Below, one piece after another: positions 17,636 through 29,472 of a stretch of 64,000 nucleotides of DNA. Both the position numbers and the translations under genes were made by a program. Source of the DNA: Streptomyces sp. PH10-H1 (GTDB lineage: Bacteria; Actinomycetota; Actinomycetes; Streptomycetales; Streptomycetaceae). The notes beneath the pieces are model-generated. The model was not told the origin of the DNA, searched no databases, and saw nothing but the letters and a program-made list of their open reading frames with translations. The number at the start of each line of letters is the position of its first letter. Position 1 is the stretch's first letter. Location: assembly GCF_030063355.1 (NCBI RefSeq), contig NZ_JASISZ010000004.1, positions 62,001-126,000 on the forward strand, written 5' to 3'.

Positions 17636-18739
17636 ATGCCGACGACGACGCTGGACCGCCGTGCGCTCAACCGTGCCCTGTTGGAGCGCCAACTACTCCT
17701 GGAGCGGGCGAAGATGCCCGCGATCGAGGCGGTCGAGCGGTTGCTCGGCATGCAGTCCCAGGCGCCCGGCGCCCCGTACATCGGCCTGTGGACGCGGCTG
17801 CGGGACTTCTCCTTCGACGAGCTGGCGCAGCTGATGAAGGACCGCGGGGTGGTGCGGCTGACGCTGATGCGCGGCACCGTGCACCTGGTCAGCGCGGCCG
17901 ACGCGCTGCTGCTGCGGCCGCTGCTGCAGCCGGTGCTCGACCGGATGGTCAGGGGCGCCGGCTGGGGAGGAACGCATCTGAAGGGTGTGGACCGCGACGA
18001 GCTGGTGGCGGCCGGCCGCGAGCTGCTCGGCGAGCGCCCGCGCAGCCCCCGTGAGCTGCGCGAACTGCTCGCCGAACGGTGGCCGGACACCGACCCCGAT
18101 TCACTGGAGAAGGCCCTGCGCAGCTGGGCGCCGCTGGTGCAGCTGCCGCCGCGCGGCCTGTGGGGCGAGAGCGGACAGCCCACGTACGCCACCGCCGAGG
18201 ACTGGCTCGGCGCGCCGCTCGCCGCCCCCGACCCGGGCCCGGTCGTCGAGCGCTACCTCGCGGCGTTCGGCCCGGCGACCGTCGCCGACATCCAGAAGTG
18301 GTCGGGTCTGACCGGGCTGCGCCAGGTCGTGGCGGGCTTGGACCTTCGTACCTATCGGGACGAGGACGGCCGGGAGCTCCACGACCTCCCCGGCGCGGTG
18401 CTCCCGGACCGGGACACCCCGGTCCCGGCCCGCTTCATCGCCGACTTCGACAATCTGCTGCTGTCGCACGCCGACCGCACCCGGATCGTCGCCGAGGAGT
18501 ACCGCGGGCGGGTGATGACGGTCAACGGCATCGTGCACGGCACGATCCTGGTCGACGGGTTCGTCGGCGGCACCTGGCGGTTCGACCGTACGAAGGGCAG
18601 CGCCGCAGTGTTCGTCACGCCCTTCGCGCCGCTGACGGCCGGCGACCGCGACGCCCTCGGCGAGGAGGGCGCGCGGCTGCTGGCCGCCAGCGATCCGTCG
18701 GCCGGAAGCCACGAGGTCCGGATCGAGCCCGCGGTGTGA
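17636..18739 (+). CDS. winged-helix DNA-binding protein, AlkZ/YcaQ-like (HTH_42)
   Basis: A 367-residue protein of the HTH_42 family, built from tandem winged helices. AlkZ, AlkX and YcaQ in this family are DNA glycosylases acting on interstrand crosslinks or bulky lesions. The N-terminal LGMQSQAPGAPYIGLW carries a Q-x-Q motif like the catalytic Q-x-Q of AlkZ. Other conserved pieces are LTLMRGTVHLV, VERYLAAFGPATVADIQKWS and FDNLLLSHADRTRI. Many Streptomyces paralogues have no known role, so glycosylase activity is an inference. It stands alone downstream of xdhC. Confidence 0.82.
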   Translation: MPTTTLDRRALNRALLERQLLLERAKMPAIEAVERLLGMQSQAPGAPYIGLWTRLRDFSFDELAQLMKDRGVVRLTLMRGTVHLVSAADALLLRPLLQPVLDRMVRGAGWGGTHLKGVDRDELVAAGRELLGERPRSPRELRELLAERWPDTDPDSLEKALRSWAPLVQLPPRGLWGESGQPTYATAEDWLGAPLAAPDPGPVVERYLAAFGPATVADIQKWSGLTGLRQVVAGLDLRTYRDEDGRELHDLPGAVLPDRDTPVPARFIADFDNLLLSHADRTRIVAEEYRGRVMTVNGIVHGTILVDGFVGGTWRFDRTKGSAAVFVTPFAPLTAGDRDALGEEGARLLAASDPSAGSHEVRIEPAV

Positions 18740-18777
18740 GAGCGCCCCGGTGGCACGGTCGGTGTCGTCGGTGCCCG

Positions 18778-19107
18778 TCAGCACAGGGCGGCGACGGCCT
18801 CCGGATCCCGTGCCCGGCGCGCGGTGAGCAGCGGATCGACCGTCACCGTGACAGCGCCCAGCGGCGCCGCCAGCGCCCGTACCGCGGGCTCGGAGAGCCG
18901 GATCCACGCCTGCTCGGGGCCCATGACCGACCGCAGCCACCGCTCGCTGGTGAACGCGACGGCGGTTCTCGAACCGAGCGGCGTACGGCACAGCCGCAGC
19001 GTGTATCCGGCAGGTCCTGGCCGTACTGGAACGTACAGCGGGCCTTCCGGACGGTCTTGCCCGGCATTCCCGACTTTCCCGGGCTCTTCTGCGCGGCTGC
19101 GCGGCAT
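18778..19107 (-). CDS. SAV_915-family small protein
   Basis: A 109-residue protein with YVPVRPGPAGYTLRLCRTPLG, FTSERWLRSVMGPEQAWIRL and GAVTVTVDPL, which match the Streptomyces SAV_915 family of SseB-like small proteins (the first stretch is two pieces, YVPVRPGPAGYTL and RLCRTPLG). The start at 19107 is chosen because GGGAGG lies 6 bases upstream; an open frame extends to 19179 without a ribosome site. No catalytic motif, membrane segment or defined role is known. Confidence 0.72.
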   Translation of the reverse strand: MPRSRAEEPGKVGNAGQDRPEGPLYVPVRPGPAGYTLRLCRTPLGSRTAVAFTSERWLRSVMGPEQAWIRLSEPAVRALAAPLGAVTVTVDPLLTARRARDPEAVAALC

Positions 19108-19312
19108 TGCGGTCCTCCCGTGGAGCGGGACGAATAATCCCGGCTGCTTCCCCGACGGTACCGCCACGGGCTCCCGCACTCACCTCGCGGACCGGTCGAT
19201 GATGTCCCATTGGCCGTCAACCGGAGTGAACTGACACATCGTCGACATCTGTCGGCGGGGTACGGATCAGCGGTAGTTCAACTCGGCAAGCTCGGTGGCC
19301 AACTTGGTGCGG

Positions 19313-19853
19313 CTACTGGCCGGCCTCCCGGGCTGCGGCGAGCGCCAGATGCCACGGGTACTCGCCTGGCCGCCCCTGACCTGGCTCGTTCGGGACGAAG
19401 CCGCCCTCCCCGTACAGCACCGTCACCCCGGCGCCCCGGAGTGTCTCCACGGACCGCTCGAATTGCGGGTGCTGCACGAACGCCGCGTTCACGCACGGCA
19501 TCGTCACCATCGGAATCCGCTTGCCGATGCCCTCGGTGACGACGCCCACGACGAAATGGTTCGTGATCCCGAGCGCCCACTGGTTGAGCGTGTTGAACGT
19601 GGCCGGCGCAAGCAGCACCACGTCCGCCGGCGGCCATACATCCGCTTCGCCGGGCAGCTTGTACTCGCTGCGCACCGGGTGCCCTGTCAGCGCGGCGAGG
19701 CCGTCGAGGTGGTCACCGAGCCAGCGGGCCGCGGTCGGCGTCAGCCCCAGGCACACATCCCAGCCGTCAGCCTGCGCGTCCTCGATCACCCGGGCAATGT
19801 CGACCACCGGCGGGGCAGCCGAGCCGAACAGGTACAACACGCGAGAGTCCATG
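19313..19853 (-). CDS. HFCD-family flavoprotein (EpiD/PPC-decarboxylase-like)
   Basis: A 180-residue homo-oligomeric flavin-containing Cys-decarboxylase-fold protein. Marks are the N-terminal VLYLFGSAAPPVVDI, PPADVVLLAPATFNTLNQWA around the flavin site, and the MPCVNAAFVQHP segment in place of the usual PxMN. The start ATG 19853 is preceded by ATGGAGCC. The long upstream open frame to 20344 runs antisense through the XRE gene and is rejected. The pairing with a divergent XRE gene recurs in Streptomyces, which suggests a regulated unit. Substrate unknown; no RiPP precursor or lanthionine enzyme is nearby. Confidence 0.82.
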
Positions 19854-19981
19854 GCTCCATCTGATCCCGCGAAGACGATCACATGCAACCGCCCCCGAAC
19901 CAGACGGCGTCGGGGCGATTCCAGTTCCCGCACACGGCTGCACGGGTACCGTTCCAAGTGCGAGCAAGGAACGAGGCCACT

Positions 19982-20476
19982 ATGCCGAGACGCGACGATG
20001 AACACACCGGCTCCCGCATCGCCTACCACCGGAAGCTTGCCCGACTCCGGCAGCGCGACCTCGCGGACCGCATCCCGCACTCCTACAGCCTCCTCACCCA
20101 AGTCGAGGCCGGGCACAAACCCGCCTCCCCGGATCTGATCGCGGCCGTAGCGCAGGCTCTCCACATCGATGTCACCAGCCTGACAGGACAGCCCTACGTG
20201 ACCGAACTCCAGCAGGACCGCCTCGACGGCCTGGTCCGGCCCATCCGCGAGGCCCTGGACCTGTACGACCTCGGAGCCGACCCCGCCATCAGGCCCCGGC
20301 CGGCCGGCGAACTCGTCACCGCGGCGGAGGAGCTGTGCCGGCATGTGCGGGCGACGCGGCTCAACAAGGCCGCGGAGAAGCTCCCAAGGAGAAGGGCAAT
20401 ATCAACCACCTCGCCGCGTGGATCGGTCTCTGAGCGGTTTTCACCCTCCCGCCTGCGGAGTTTCTCCGTCAAGTGA
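19982..20476 (+). pseudogene. XRE-family regulator, C-terminally truncated or frameshifted
   Basis: ATG 19982 opens a canonical XRE helix-turn-helix (SRIAYHRKLARLRQRDLADR then SYSLLTQVEAGHKPASPDLI), followed by the start of a sensor region ending RATRLNKAAEKLP. After about position 20380 the protein becomes low-complexity (RRRAISTTSPRGSVSERF) and stops. Full-length relatives have a longer, roughly 400-residue helical C-terminus. In another frame the same bases read KEKGNINHLAAWIGL-stop, which looks like the tail of a different gene. A deletion fusion is likely. The DNA-binding half may still be made; it is divergent from the flavoprotein gene. Confidence 0.7.
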
Positions 20477-20543
20477 AAGTTAGGGCCCTACGGCGTCGTC
20501 ACGCTGGTCACAGACCTGATCGACGACCCCGGGGGATGATCCC

Positions 20544-20963
20544 GTGAGCACCAATAACCAGCCGCTCGCCTTCTTCTACGACCGGCACGCCACGCCGTCG
20601 ACCGGCATCCTGCAGGTACGCCTGGAGGCGTGCCGCGAGTACGCGGCGGAGCTGCGGTACGAGGTCGCGGGCGAGTGGATCGACAGGGGCGACGATGCCC
20701 TCAGTGACGACCGGCGCCCGCAGTTCGACGCAATGCTCGACGCTCTCGCAGGCGCCTCCGTCGATCGCACGGTGTTGTGCCTCATCAACGGCTGGGACCG
20801 GCTGAGCCGCGACCCCGGACGCTGCGGCCACTTCCGGTACCGGATTCACATGGCGGGTGGCTGGACGGAGACCACGACCGGCGAAGACGACCGGCCCGGC
20901 AGTACCCGCCCGAGAGCGTTGACAGCGTTCCCCTTCGCCGTGGTCCCGGAGGCCGCATCATGA
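20544..20963 (+). CDS. stand-alone serine-recombinase-like protein with catalytic Ser replaced by Ala
   Basis: A 139-residue protein resembling only the resolvase N-terminal domain. FFYDRHATPSTGILQVRLEA aligns with the Y-x-R-x-S-x-(n)-Q start, so the catalytic Ser position is Ala while the first Arg is kept. INGWDRLSRDPGRCG matches the conserved D-R-L-x-R segment. No recombinase or zinc-ribbon DNA-binding domain follows, so it should not cut DNA. It starts at GTG 20544 after GGGGGA. Its stop overlaps the next ATG (ATGA), implying coupled translation. It lies in decayed accessory DNA. Confidence 0.65.
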   Translation: MSTNNQPLAFFYDRHATPSTGILQVRLEACREYAAELRYEVAGEWIDRGDDALSDDRRPQFDAMLDALAGASVDRTVLCLINGWDRLSRDPGRCGHFRYRIHMAGGWTETTTGEDDRPGSTRPRALTAFPFAVVPEAAS

Positions 20964-21142
20964 CCGCCCCGTCCGTGGCCCGGCTGACCGGCGTGTGCCA
21001 GGCCGCGAAGAGCGACCCGGAGTTGCAGCGGTTCTGCAACGGGAACCGGGACGTGTACGCGCACAACGCGCCCAAGGGCGAACCGCCGGCGGTACGGGAC
21101 CGGTGCGGCTGCACCTGCCACGCGGCGGACGTGCATGCCTGA
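20960..21142 (+). CDS. small Cys-rich protein, 60 residues
   Basis: A short reading frame whose ATG overlaps the preceding stop by four bases. It encodes MTAPSVARLTGVCQAA and continues to a tail RDRCGCTCHAADVHA. The C-x-C-x-C-H tail could bind metal. Coupling to the resolvase-like gene is the main support. Function not recognised. Confidence 0.5.
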   Translation: MTAPSVARLTGVCQAAKSDPELQRFCNGNRDVYAHNAPKGEPPAVRDRCGCTCHAADVHA

Positions 21143-21280
21143 CCGTTCCCGCTGCCTGGCCGCGCCCTCGGTGATCGGACTCGCGTTCATCATCCGTTGC
21201 CCGAGGAGCCAGCCGAAAGGTGGCGCCGGCCGCGGTCCCGAAAACCGTCGGGGTGCGATCGGGATGCGATACGCCACCGC

Positions 21281-21745
21281 TCAGCGCTTGATGCTGTGGC
21301 CGCCTATCCCCGTCAGGCGGCCGGGTCCGCGGACGCCGTCCTCGTGCCACCAGAAGCTGAGGCCGGTGGCGGCGACGATGAAGCCGCCGACGGAGCCGAG
21401 GGCGAGCAGGCCGGTCATGCCGCCGCCAGGATCACTGCGGTTCTGTTCGCCGAGATGGTGGATCGTGAGCACCGATAAGAGCACCGAGGCGGCCCCCGCC
21501 AGGGTGGCCAGCAGCCATGCCCAGCGCCGGGCCCTGGTCGCGGGGATGCTGAAGACCGTGTACGTGAGCGAGGTGCGGCAGGTCTCGCACGCGAGGGTCG
21601 TCGACTGGCAGCCCTTGACGGGGCGTTCGACGGGGATCGCGAAGGTCGCCGGCCGGTGCTGCGTGTAATTGCTGTGGCGCTCGGACGAGAGTAGATGCGT
21701 GTACCGGGACCGGGGATGCCGCCCCAATTGGCGATTGCCCACCAC
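21281..21745 (-). CDS. small membrane protein with Cys motif, unknown function
   Basis: About 154 residues. An N-terminal basic region is followed by a possible zinc pair (CQSTTLACETC) and TSLTYTVFSIPATRARRW. Two membrane helices follow (AWLLATLAGAASVLLSVLTI and MTGLLALGSVGGFIVAATGL), then a short C-terminal tail. GTG 21745 (or GTG 21742) follows AAGGAG. Composition and codon positions look coding. Convergent with the Cys-rich gene. Not assigned to a known family. Confidence 0.6.
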   Translation of the reverse strand: MVGNRQLGRHPRSRYTHLLSSERHSNYTQHRPATFAIPVERPVKGCQSTTLACETCRTSLTYTVFSIPATRARRWAWLLATLAGAASVLLSVLTIHHLGEQNRSDPGGGMTGLLALGSVGGFIVAATGLSFWWHEDGVRGPGRLTGIGGHSIKR

Positions 21746-21867
21746 AGCTCCTTGACGTCTTGTGCCGGTGGATCACAGTAGGCGTCAACTTGCTTGTGGC
21801 ATAGGCATGTTGAGGGTTGCCATCCGAGGCTGGACGGGTATGGGCGGACACGCGCGATATCACGGTT

Positions 21868-22050
21868 ATGCGCGGGCGCCGGATTAATCGTCAAGAAACT
21901 TTACAGATAGGAGATTGGACGAATACCCCCCATTGGGTGGCGGATCCGCGGCACATCGTGGATCTCTCGCTGCATGGCAGAGAACTGATCGGATCTATAG
22001 ACCCACGGGACGGGTCAGTAGCCCGTCCTCCTCGATTGCGGCTCGATTGA
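21868..22050 (+). CDS. possible small protein, low-GC ORF
   Basis: From ATG 21868 the frame reads MRGRRINRQETLQIGDW, then TNTPHWVADPRHIVDL and SLHGRELIGSIDPRDG, ending at 22050. The base composition is lower in GC than the surroundings, and the translation is not the Arg/Gly/Ala-rich kind typical of shadow frames. It lies just before the pqqB relic, where a precursor gene might once have been, but it has no PqqA-type Glu-x3-Tyr. Unrecognised. Confidence 0.35.
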   Translation: MRGRRINRQETLQIGDWTNTPHWVADPRHIVDLSLHGRELIGSIDPRDGSVARPPRLRLD

Positions 22051-22482
22051 CTGCGCGTGCCCCGGGTGCTCCGGGGCACGCCTCCACCCGGGGTGGCGCC
22101 GCCGCCACGCATCGCTCGCGTTCCGCGCGGCCGGGGGCCGCTGGTACGTCATCAACGCGACACCGGACATCGGCGACCAGATCGAGGACTGCCCGGAGCT
22201 GTGTCCCGGGCCCGGAGCGCGGCAGACCCCGCTGGCCGGGCTCGTCCTCACCGACGCCGAACTCGACCACACCCTCGGCATCGCCCGGCTCCGCGAAGCC
22301 CGCGGCCTCGAGGTGATCGCGACCCGGCCCGTACGCCACGCGCTGCTCATTGGACTGCGGCTGGGTGCGGTGCTGTCGCCCTACACCGACCTGGAGTGGC
22401 GGGATCTGGGGGCCGAAGCGGAGCCGCTCGCCGAGGGATCGGCCGTGGAGATCAACGCCATTCGGACCGGATCGCCGGGCGG
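22046..22482 (+). pseudogene. pqqB: pqqB relic (PQQ biosynthesis protein B), both ends lost
   Basis: In the second forward frame the bases encode IDCACPGCSGAR (matching the WNCACPxC start of PqqB), WYVINATPDIGDQIEDCPEL, then TPLAGLVLTDAELDHTLGIA and RLREARGLEVIAT, which is the metallo-beta-lactamase-fold core of PqqB. An in-frame TAG at 22019-22021 and the absence of the N-terminal M-x-LG-x-AAGGG show the 5' end is gone. The homology ends near 22482, about halfway through PqqB, where pqqE-like sequence begins in a different frame. Confidence 0.85.
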
Positions 22483-23190
22483 CGCTCCTTCGCCGCGAAG
22501 GAACGCGCGGCCGGACTGGTCCGCGTCGGCGGCCTGCCGCTCGGCCTGAACGTCGTCCTGCACCGCGACAACCTGGACGCCCTGGACGCCATCGTCGAAC
22601 TGGGCCTGGCCTGGGGCGTCGACCGCATCGAGCTGGCCAACGCCCAGTTCTACGGCTGGGGCCTGCTCAACCGGGCCGCGCTGCTCCCCTCCCGCGAGCA
22701 GCTCGCCCGCGCGCGGGACGCCGTCGGGCGGTGGCGTGAGCGGCTCGGCGGGCGGCCCGAGCTGGTGTGGGTGGTGCCCGACTACTTCGACGGTGTCGCG
22801 AAGCCGTGCATGGGCGGCTGGGGCGCGGTCTCGCTCACCGTCGCCCCGGACGGCACCGTTCTGCCGTGCCCGGCCGCCGCCACCCTGCCCGGTCCGGACG
22901 CGCCGAATATCGGTGACCACACGCTGGAGTGGATCTGGGACCGCTCCCCGGCCTTCAACCGCTACCGGGGCACCGCGTGGATGAGCGATCCCTGCCGCTC
23001 CTGCTCCCGCCGCGAGGAGGACTTCGGCGGCTGCCGCTGTCAGGCCTTCGCCCTCACCGGCGACGCCGCGCGCACCGATCCGGCCTGCGGCCTCTCCCCT
23101 GACCACGGCCTGGTCCGCGCGTTCGCCCAGGAGGGCGGCGCGGCCGCATCCGCTCCGTACGTCTACCGGTACCCCGGACGGGTTTTCTGA
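22483..23190 (+). pseudogene. pqqE: pqqE relic (radical SAM PQQ synthase), 3' half
   Basis: Encodes the C-terminal 235 residues of PqqE: RSFAAKERAAGLVRVGG, LPLGLNVVLHRDNLDALDAI, IELANAQFYGWGLLNRAALL, PSREQLARAR, CMGGWGAVSLTVAPDGTVLP, then the auxiliary-cluster Cys-rich tail SDPCRSCSRREEDFGGCRCQ. The N-terminal third with the radical SAM CxxxCxxC motif is missing and is replaced by the pqqB fragment. pqqC and pqqD, which usually lie between, are absent. It cannot be a working PqqE. Confidence 0.87.
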
Positions 23191-23350
23191 CGGGACCGCC
23201 GCATGCGCAGGAGCGCCGCCCGTATGTCGACGGCTTCGCCGGATTCGGTCACGGTCACTCCTTCAGCCCGCCGCCCCCCGCTCGGGGGTGGTGAGACCCG
23301 GGACACTGGATGGACGATGCTACTCAGCGGTCAAGCACTGAGGAGGACAC

Positions 23351-25036
<1,686 letters not shown>

Positions 25037-25074
25037 ACCGGGTGAACCCGTCGGCGGGGTCGATGGCGCCGGGG

Positions 25075-25731
25075 TCACCCGAAGTGCGCGGCGAGGCCGC
25101 TGCCCAGTAGCGCGAAGGCCCGGTCCAGGTCCGCGACCGCCTCGGGGTGCACCTCGGCCGCGCTGCGGCCGTCCGACAGCTTCCGCCAGTTGTCCATGGC
25201 GAGAACCTGGTGCGCGGCGATGATCTGCGCCGCCGCCAGCTGCGGCGTCACATCGCCCGGCGGGGCCGAGGCGGCTTCGCGCAAGGCAGCGGCCAGGGCC
25301 TCCTGGTCGCGGGTGGTGTACTGCGTCAGCCGCGCGATGAGGCTCGGGGCCGAGTACAGCAGGGCGAGGAACGCCAGCACCTCAGGTGTGTCGTTGAGGC
25401 CGGTGACGGGCTCACGGGCGTCGAGGCCCGTGGCACAGTGCCGGTACAGGGCCGCCAGCGGCGCCTCGTGGACGCGGCGGCCGCGCACCACCCGGGCGAA
25501 CTCGCCCTCATGGTCGGCGAACCGGTGCAGCGCCAGGTCTTCCTTGCTGGGGAAGTACCGGAAGAGCGTCGGCTTGGACACCTCGGCCGCCGCGGCGACC
25601 TCGGCCACGGGCACCTGGTCGAAGCCGCGTTCGAGGAACAACGCGATGGCCGCGTCGGAGATGGCCTGACGGGTCCGGTTCTTCTTCAGCTCCCGCAGCC
25701 CGGTCGCCGGTGATCCGTGGCGTTCGTTCAT
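25075..25731 (-). CDS. TetR-family transcriptional repressor
   Basis: A 218-residue TetR protein. The N-terminal HTH is RELKKNRTRQAISDAAIALF, then VAEVAAAAEVSKPTLFRYFP with SKEDL. The helical C-terminal domain has no recognised ligand signature. ATG 25731 is chosen where family homology begins; the open frame to 25953 overlaps the divergent gene. It is divergent from an FAD monooxygenase 111 bp away, the usual arrangement for a repressor of a detoxifying or catabolic monooxygenase. Confidence 0.88.
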   Translation of the reverse strand: MNERHGSPATGLRELKKNRTRQAISDAAIALFLERGFDQVPVAEVAAAAEVSKPTLFRYFPSKEDLALHRFADHEGEFARVVRGRRVHEAPLAALYRHCATGLDAREPVTGLNDTPEVLAFLALLYSAPSLIARLTQYTTRDQEALAAALREAASAPPGDVTPQLAAAQIIAAHQVLAMDNWRKLSDGRSAAEVHPEAVADLDRAFALLGSGLAAHFG

Positions 25732-25750
25732 GCCGCAGATCCTAGCAGAA

Positions 25751-25796
25751 ATGCAACCTGGCATCGAATGTGACTCGGTTGTGTTTGGGACTCGGT
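25751..25796. promoter_or_regulatory. candidate TetR operator region
   Basis: The gap between tetR and the monooxygenase contains ATGC-N6-GCAT (25751-25764) and a direct repeat GACTCGGT at 25772-25779 and 25789-25796. Either could be bound by the divergent TetR protein. This is inferred from position only. Confidence 0.3.
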
Positions 25797-25842
25797 CATG
25801 CTTTTCTATGTCTCCCAGCGAATGCCGAGGAGAGGACAGCAA

Positions 25843-27396
25843 ATGACCAGCGTGCTGATCGTGGGAGCGGGACCGACGGGACTGACCCTGGCCTGTGAGC
25901 TGGCGGGGCGTGGCACCGCCGTGCGGATCATCGAGAAGTCCCCGGAGTTCCACGTGGGTTCGCGGGGCAAGACGCTCAACCCGCGCAGCCTCGAAGTCTT
26001 CGAGGGCATGGGGATCCTGGACCGGATCCTGGGGATCGGACGCACCGACCTATTCCTGCGCAAGTACCGGGGCGGCGAGATCATCGCCGACACCGACCCG
26101 TTCACGGCCGTTGAGCAGGCGCCCGGAACTCCCTACGTCCGGGGGCTGTTCGTCGCGCAGGGGAACGTCGAGCAGGTGCTGCGGGACCGGCTCGCCGCAT
26201 GGGGAGTGAGCGTCGAACTCGGCACCGAGCTCACCGGGTTCGAGCAGAGTGACGGCGGGGTGACCGCCACCACCGCGGCGGGCAAGCGCATCGAGGCCTC
26301 CTATCTGGTGGCCTGTGACGGCGGACGCAGCGGCATCCGCAAGGCGCTGCCGGTGACCTTCGAGGGCACCACGCTCCAGACCCGGACGATGGTCATCGGC
26401 GATGTCGAGGCCGACGGCCTGAGCCGGGACTTCTGGCACCAGTGGATCGACGAGGACGGCGCGATCATGCTCTGCCCGCTGCCGGGCACGAACTTGTTCC
26501 AGCTCCAGGCCACCCCGGAGCGGAACGCGGCGGGCGAACCGGTCGAGGCATCGCTGGAGAGCTTCCAGTGGCTCTTCGACCGGCACGCCAGGATGCCGGG
26601 CGTACGGCTGGCCAACCCGGCCTGGATCTCCACCTACCGGGTCAACGAGCGCATGGCCGACCGCTACCGCGTCGGCCGGGTCCTCCTCGCGGGGGACGCC
26701 GCGCATGTGCACTCGATCGCGGGCGGCCTCGGCATGAACACCGGTATCCAGGACGCCTACAACCTGGGCTGGAAGCTCGCGCTGGTGGCCGCAGGACAGG
26801 CGGGGGACGGCCTGCTCGACACGTACGAGGAGGAGCGGCTGCCGACCGCCGCGTGGACGATCGACACCACCGGTGAGCGGTGGCGCGAGGTCCAGCGGAC
26901 GATCAAGGAGGCCGGCAGCGGGACGGAGGGCGTGATCACGAGTGACGTCCTCGGTCTCGGTCTGGGCTACCGCTGGAGCTCACTGGCCGTCGAGCGCGAC
27001 GGGCGTGACGGGTGCGACGGGCGCGGCGGGCGCGGCGACGACAGCCGGGTGCGCGCCGGTGACCGGGCGCCCGACGCCCCGCTCCGGGACGCCGACGGCG
27101 CGCCCGTCCGGCTCTTCGAGGTCTTTGCCGGAACTCACTTCACCCTGATCGGCTTCGGAGCGGACAGCGCCGAAGCCCTGCGGGAGAGCGAGGACAAGCA
27201 CGGCGGCACCGTACTGGCCTGCCTGATCGGGGCGGGCCCCGGCGGGCTGGAGGACCACGAGGGCCACGCGGCGCGCGAGTACGGCGTCACCGGGGACGCG
27301 CTGGTGCTCGTACGCCCCGACGGCCATATCGCGCTCACGGCGCTGGCCGGTGACACCGAAGCCGTGCACGAGTATCTGAGCGCCCTGGCGCGTTAG
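25843..27396 (+). CDS. FAD-dependent aromatic monooxygenase (PheA/TfdB family)
   Basis: A 517-residue class A flavoprotein monooxygenase. The N-terminal dinucleotide fold is VLIVGAGPTGLTLACELAGR; the second FAD motif is LLAGDAAHVHSIAGGLGMNT with GIQDAYNLGWKLALVAAG. The C-terminal thioredoxin-like domain of phenol-hydroxylase relatives ends in VLVRPDGHIALTAL. It hydroxylates an aromatic or polyketide substrate with NAD(P)H and O2. ATG 25843 follows a GAGGAGAGGA site. A Gly/Asp/Arg-rich insertion near residue 390 (RDGRDGCDGRGGRGD) is low-complexity. Probably controlled by the divergent TetR. Confidence 0.9.
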   Translation: MTSVLIVGAGPTGLTLACELAGRGTAVRIIEKSPEFHVGSRGKTLNPRSLEVFEGMGILDRILGIGRTDLFLRKYRGGEIIADTDPFTAVEQAPGTPYVRGLFVAQGNVEQVLRDRLAAWGVSVELGTELTGFEQSDGGVTATTAAGKRIEASYLVACDGGRSGIRKALPVTFEGTTLQTRTMVIGDVEADGLSRDFWHQWIDEDGAIMLCPLPGTNLFQLQATPERNAAGEPVEASLESFQWLFDRHARMPGVRLANPAWISTYRVNERMADRYRVGRVLLAGDAAHVHSIAGGLGMNTGIQDAYNLGWKLALVAAGQAGDGLLDTYEEERLPTAAWTIDTTGERWREVQRTIKEAGSGTEGVITSDVLGLGLGYRWSSLAVERDGRDGCDGRGGRGDDSRVRAGDRAPDAPLRDADGAPVRLFEVFAGTHFTLIGFGADSAEALRESEDKHGGTVLACLIGAGPGGLEDHEGHAAREYGVTGDALVLVRPDGHIALTALAGDTEAVHEYLSALAR

Positions 27397-27411
27397 AGCT
27401 CCCGCGCAGCA

Positions 27412-27448
27412 CAGCGCCCCCGGCCGGGGAAACCGGCCGGGGGCGCTG
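27412..27448. terminator. bidirectional terminator between monooxygenase and gcl
   Basis: A perfect 16-bp inverted repeat (CAGCGCCCCCGGCCGG and its complement) with a GGAAA loop lies between the two converging stops at 27396 and 27478. Confidence 0.85.
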
Positions 27449-27477
27449 TGGTGTTCCGGGCCGGGGCCCGGGACGGA

Positions 27478-29259
<1,782 letters not shown>

Positions 29260-29334
29260 CGAGTACTCCAGTGTCGGACTGTCGGGGTGGGCTCTTGCTG
29301 CGAGGCCAGGGCGCCCGGTTTCCACAGTGCTTGT

Positions 29335-29370
29335 TTCCGCAATACGGAAGTGTAGTTCTGCTATATGGAA
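29335..29370. promoter_or_regulatory. paired AllR-type boxes upstream of gcl
   Basis: TTCCG-CAATA-CGGAA at 29335-29349 and TTCTG-CTATA-TGGAA at 29356-29370 are spaced 21 bp start to start, putting them on the same face of the helix. Nearly the same pair precedes hyi and aceB. The IclR-type repressor encoded at 51813-52586 is the likely ligand. Confidence 0.75.
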
Positions 29371-29472
29371 GTAATCTAAGACGCCGTCATCCACGCGTCA
29401 AGGGAGCACCCGCGCAGGCCCCCGTACGGGCCCTGCACACCCACGCGCCCGTGCACCCGCCGCGGACGCGAA

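Noticed and set aside
14734..18192. A 1152-codon minus-strand open frame
   Set aside because: It runs antisense through the purine permease, xdhC and the winged-helix gene, all of which have family motifs; its own translation has none.
19313..19853. Lanthipeptide decarboxylase (EpiD) in a RiPP cluster
   Set aside because: No precursor peptide, LanB/C/M enzyme or peptide transporter is near; the flavoprotein pairs only with an XRE regulator.
22057..23190. A single intact 377-residue PqqE-like protein
   Set aside because: The first 140 codons in this frame are shadow of the pqqB relic; real PqqE homology begins at 22483.
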